DNA from: DATBIO01 sp036556965
Lineage (GTDB): Bacteria > Acidobacteriota > Vicinamibacteria > Fen-336
Length of the DNA stretch: 16,218 nucleotides
Direction of reading: 5' to 3'
Assembly: GCA_036556965.1 (NCBI GenBank)
Contig: DATBIO010000290.1
Coordinates: 1-16,218, forward strand
Positions 13,464 through 16,218 of this stretch are shown one piece after another; positions within the stretch are counted from its first letter, which is position 1; each line of letters opens with the position of its first letter. The notes below the pieces were generated by a model. The model was given only the letters and a program-made list of their open reading frames with translations, searched no databases and was not told the DNA's origin. The position numbers were made by a program, and so were the translations under genes.

Positions 13464-14558
13464 TCACTGCATCTCGATGGCCTGGCGCTCGAGGAGGCGG
13501 AGGAAGATGAGCAGGGCCTCCTCCTCGTTCATGGGGCAGAGCTTGAGGATCGAGCGCACGTCCCACTGGCCGTTGATGCGGGAGAGGACGAACGCCTCCT
13601 CGGGGTCGAAGGACTGCTGGGTGAGGGCGAAGGTGCCCAGGCGCACCGCGGGGACGCCGGTGAGGGGCACCTGCCGCGCCACGCGCGTGCGCTCGACCTG
13701 CTCCCCCACCTCGCGCAGGCCGGCGAGGGCCTCGGCGTTGAGGGAGTCGAGGACGAGCACGCCCTCGTAGGCGTCGCGGGCGGCGGAGAACCGGCCCTCC
13801 TGCGCCCGCGCCCGCGCCTCCGCCATCAGCCCCTGGATGGCGCCCACGACGTCGGTGGCGGCGGGGGCCTCCGCCTTCGCCTCCACCTCGAGCAGCCCCT
13901 CCTCGCACAGCCGGAACAGCCTCTCCGCCGCCGCGAACTCCGACTGCCGCATGTGCAGGCTGATCTCGGCCAGGCTTCCTCCCTCCGCGGCCAGGCGGTA
14001 GGCCTTGCGGTCGAGCGGATGGGCCAGCTCCGGCTCGGGCTGGAGCGCGCGGAAGGCGACGTCCGCGGACGGGAACCGCTCGCGCAGCCGCCGCCACAGC
14101 TTGGCGCGCCGCGCGCCCTCCGCCAGCAGGGCCACCGTGTCGAGGTCCACGTTGGCGGGTCCGGCCTCCTCCGGGGTGAAGGAGAAGCGGCCGTCGGTCC
14201 AGAGGAAGGACTCGTACACCGACTCGCGCGCGGTGGCGGCCAGGGCGGTGCGCAGCCGCTCGGCGTCGAGGACGCCGCTCTCCACCAGCAGGGCGCCCAG
14301 CAGCGCGCGCCCCCCTTCCTGGCGGAGCAGCGCGGCCACGAGCTGCTCCTCGCTCACCAGCCCCTCGCGGAGCAGGTGCTGCCCGAGCGCCTCGCGCGGA
14401 TCGTTGGACGAGGCCGCGCGCAGCCGCCCCTCGCGGAAGCGCAGCCGCTTGATGGTGGAGCGCCGCTGGAGCTGGAGGGTGCCCGTGCGCGCGCGCGCGG
14501 CGATCCACTGCAGCACGTCCGACAGCTCCATCGTGCGCAGGTCGCCGGTGACGGACAT
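13464..14558 (-). CDS. DUF4388/PatA-like N-terminal domain protein with TPR-like and winged-helix-like parts
   Basis: A 364-residue cytoplasmic protein. The opening, MSVTGDLRTMELSDVLQWIA, followed by GTLQLQRRSTIKRLRFREGR matches the DUF4388 domain found at the N-terminus of PatA-like regulators and often near gliding, pilus or two-component genes in Acidobacteriota and Myxococcota. It continues with LGQHLLREGLVSEEQLVAAL and LGALLVESGVLDAERL, a pair of helical repeats like those of type IV pilus-associated GspE-II domains. A TPR-like stretch (about 245-285, RARAQEGRFSAARDAYEGVL) and a C-terminal segment INGQWDVRSILKLCPMNEEE resembling a small winged helix follow. No receiver domain or enzyme motif is present. 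The function is probably regulatory scaffolding (inference). ATG 14558 lies 2 nt beyond the uvrA stop with no ribosome site, so it is likely translated by coupling to uvrA. Confidence 0.75.
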   Translation of the reverse strand: MSVTGDLRTMELSDVLQWIAARARTGTLQLQRRSTIKRLRFREGRLRAASSNDPREALGQHLLREGLVSEEQLVAALLRQEGGRALLGALLVESGVLDAERLRTALAATARESVYESFLWTDGRFSFTPEEAGPANVDLDTVALLAEGARRAKLWRRLRERFPSADVAFRALQPEPELAHPLDRKAYRLAAEGGSLAEISLHMRQSEFAAAERLFRLCEEGLLEVEAKAEAPAATDVVGAIQGLMAEARARAQEGRFSAARDAYEGVLVLDSLNAEALAGLREVGEQVERTRVARQVPLTGVPAVRLGTFALTQQSFDPEEAFVLSRINGQWDVRSILKLCPMNEEEALLIFLRLLERQAIEMQ

Positions 14559-14560
14559 GC

Positions 14561-16218
14561 TCAGCGCGCCGCGCGGCGGGGCTTGCGCGGGAGCACGTCG
14601 GCCAGGTAGCGGCCGGTGTGGGAGCCCGCGGCCTGGGCCAGCTCCTCGGGAGTGCCGGTGGCCACCACGCGCCCTCCGGCGTCGCCGCCCTCGGGGCCGA
14701 TGTCGATGACGTGGTCGGCCGTCTTGATCACGTCCAGGTTGTGCTCGATGACCACCACCGTGTTGCCGCCCTCCACCAGGCGGTCCAGCACCCGCAGCAG
14801 CTTCTTGATGTCGTCGAAGTGCAGGCCGGTGGTGGGCTCGTCGAGGACGTAGAGGGTGCGGCCGGTGGAGCGCTTGCCCAGCTCGCGCGAGAGCTTCACC
14901 CGCTGGGCCTCGCCTCCGGAGAGGGTGGGCGACGACTGGCCCAGGGCGATGTAGCCCAGGCCCACGTCGGCCAGCGTCTGCAGGGCGCGCCGGATCTGCG
15001 GGTGGTGCTTGAACAGCTCCAGGGCCTCGTCCACCGTCCGCTCCAGCACGTCGGCGATGCTGAGCCCGTTGTACTTGACCTGGAGGGTGGCCTCGTTGAA
15101 GCGGCGGCCGTGGCACACCTCGCAGGGCACGTACACGTCGGGCAGGAAGTGCATCTCCACCCGCTTCACGCCGTCGCCCTCGCAGGCCTCGCAGCGTCCG
15201 CCCTTCACGTTGAAGGAGAAGCGGCCCGGCGAGTAGCCGTGCATGCGCGCCTCGGGCAGCATGGCGAAGAAGTCGCGGATGCCGTCGAACACCTTGGTGT
15301 AGGTGGCGGGGTTGCTGCGCGGGGTGCGCCCGATGGGGCTCTGGTCGATGTCGATCACCTTGTCCACGTGCTGGAGGCCGACCACCTTCTGGTGCGCGCC
15401 CACCGGCACCTCGCTGCCGTGCAGGGCCCGCGCCACCGCCGGGTAGAGGATCTGGTTGACCAGGGTGCTCTTGCCCGCCCCGCTCACCCCCGTCACGCAC
15501 ACGAAGAGCCCGAGGGGGACCTCCACCGTGACGTCCTTCAGGTTGTTCTGGCGCGCTCCCACCACGGTCAGGCTGCGGCCCTGGGGGGAACGGCGCCGGG
15601 CGGGGATGTCGATGGCCATCTCGCCGCGCAGGTAGCGGCCGGTCAGGCTCTGCGCCGCCCGCATCACCTCGGCCGGGGGACCGGCCGCCACCACGGAGCC
15701 TCCGTGGCGACCCGCGCCGGGGCCGAAGTCGATGATCCAGTCCGACTCCTCCATGGCCTCGCGGTCGTGCTCCACCACCACCACGGTGTTGCCGATGTCG
15801 CGCAGGTGCTGGAGGGCGGCCAGCAGCTTGCGGTTGTCCCGCTGGTGGAGGCCGATGGAGGGCTCGTCCAGCACGTAGATGACGCCCGTGAGCTCGGAGC
15901 CGATCTGGGAGGCGAGGCGGATGCGCTGGCCCTCGCCGCCGGAGAGGGAGGGGGCGGGCCGGTCCAGGGTGAGGTAGCCCAGCCCCACGTCGCGCAGGAA
16001 GCGCAGGCGGGCGCGGATCTCCTTGAGCAGCTCGGCGGCGATGGTGGCCTCGTTGCCGGCCAGGGCCAGCGTCTCGAAGAAGCGGACGGCGGCCTCCACG
16101 CTCAGCGCGGTGACCTCGGCGATGTTGCGGCCGCCCACGCTCACCCCCAGGGCCTCGTTGCGGATGCGCCGGCCCTCGCAGGCCGAGCAGGGGAGCTGGG
16201 AGAGGAACCGCTGGTAGT
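14561..16218 (-). CDS. uvrA: Excinuclease ABC subunit UvrA, C-terminal part
   Basis: This is the damage-recognition ATPase of nucleotide excision repair. About 552 codons are present and the reading frame runs off the right edge (YQRFLSQLPCSACEGRR at the edge), so the N-terminal ATPase half is outside. Visible elements in order are the end of the first zinc module (CSACEG), the ABC signature LSGGEGQRIRLASQIG with VIYVLDEPSIGL and VVVVEHDREAM, the second ATPase Walker A GVSGAGKSTLVN, and the second zinc module (CEACEG then CEVCHG). The second signature LSGGEAQRVKLSREL, YVLDEPTTGLHFDD and VVVIEHNLDV follow. All expected motifs are intact. The C-terminus ends in a short basic tail (PRKPRRAAR). 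The next gene on the same strand starts 2 nt after the stop. Confidence 0.97.
   Translation of the reverse strand, partial: YQRFLSQLPCSACEGRRIRNEALGVSVGGRNIAEVTALSVEAAVRFFETLALAGNEATIAAELLKEIRARLRFLRDVGLGYLTLDRPAPSLSGGEGQRIRLASQIGSELTGVIYVLDEPSIGLHQRDNRKLLAALQHLRDIGNTVVVVEHDREAMEESDWIIDFGPGAGRHGGSVVAAGPPAEVMRAAQSLTGRYLRGEMAIDIPARRRSPQGRSLTVVGARQNNLKDVTVEVPLGLFVCVTGVSGAGKSTLVNQILYPAVARALHGSEVPVGAHQKVVGLQHVDKVIDIDQSPIGRTPRSNPATYTKVFDGIRDFFAMLPEARMHGYSPGRFSFNVKGGRCEACEGDGVKRVEMHFLPDVYVPCEVCHGRRFNEATLQVKYNGLSIADVLERTVDEALELFKHHPQIRRALQTLADVGLGYIALGQSSPTLSGGEAQRVKLSRELGKRSTGRTLYVLDEPTTGLHFDDIKKLLRVLDRLVEGGNTVVVIEHNLDVIKTADHVIDIGPEGGDAGGRVVATGTPEELAQAAGSHTGRYLADVLPRKPRRAAR

Noticed and set aside
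8672..13510. A stop-free plus-strand reading frame of about 1,600 codons lying over the minus-strand membrane and SGNH genes
   Set aside because: Its translation is low-complexity (rich in G, A, R, E, Q and P) with no domain, while the opposite strand has clear families. It results from high GC at third codon positions.
1..16218. tRNA, rRNA, riboswitch, CRISPR array, insertion sequence, attachment site or toxin-antitoxin pair
   Set aside because: I saw no cloverleaf, regularly spaced repeats, transposase motifs, terminal inverted repeats or small paired ORFs. Base composition is even across the window, with no sign of a transferred island.

Overview
This is a roughly 16.2 kb chromosomal window of very GC-rich DNA, densely packed with genes and with no visible mobile element, CRISPR array, tRNA or rRNA. 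The Pal lipoprotein (its OmpA core followed by a CTDSNEECW-type insert), the large Pro/Ala-rich Ser/Thr kinase with TPRs, the DUF4388-like protein and the many membrane/envelope genes point to a Gram-negative soil or sediment bacterium. I favour Acidobacteriota (Vicinamibacteria/Thermoanaerobaculia-like), with Myxococcota or another former deltaproteobacterial group as the alternative. This is inference from remembered family resemblance, not from a search.

Layout. Positions 1-984 (plus) hold the 3' end of a LarE-like gene, tatA and pal. A strong GC hairpin (993-1028) and a near-consensus sigma-70-type promoter (1041-1070) then open a tight four-gene plus-strand operon at 1111-5628. It encodes a transmembrane Ser/Thr kinase with extracytoplasmic TPRs and a beta-rich C-terminal domain, a small secreted four-cysteine protein, a signal-peptide/C-terminal-anchor CARDB-like protein, and a metallo-beta-lactamase-fold hydrolase. 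The hydrolase ends tail to tail with a minus-strand PuuD-like membrane protein (5625-6242); the two share a CTAG as stop codons. The PuuD-like gene is divergent from a compact DnaJ-like gene (6402-6974), and the region between them holds mirror-image TTGACA boxes around a nested dyad.

Positions 7015-8549 (plus) carry gmhA, translationally coupled to a conserved protein that I read as a divergent deoxyhypusine-synthase-fold protein. From 8540 to the right edge everything is on the minus strand. Reading in the direction of transcription there is the 3' part of uvrA (truncated by the window edge), a DUF4388/PatA-like protein starting 2 nt after it, a 77-nt gap with hairpins, and then an overlapping three-gene envelope cassette: SGNH hydrolase, GT-C-like membrane protein, and a second GT-C-like protein with a discoidin-like C-terminal domain.

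How they fit together. Most of the window concerns the cell envelope: Tat export, Pal, heptose-phosphate synthesis (GmhA), GT-C/SGNH glycan or lipid modification, and an envelope-spanning kinase with secreted partners. The items most worth a second look are the kinase operon, the GmhA-linked DHS-fold protein and the nested palindromic divergent promoter. None is proven to be a new system.
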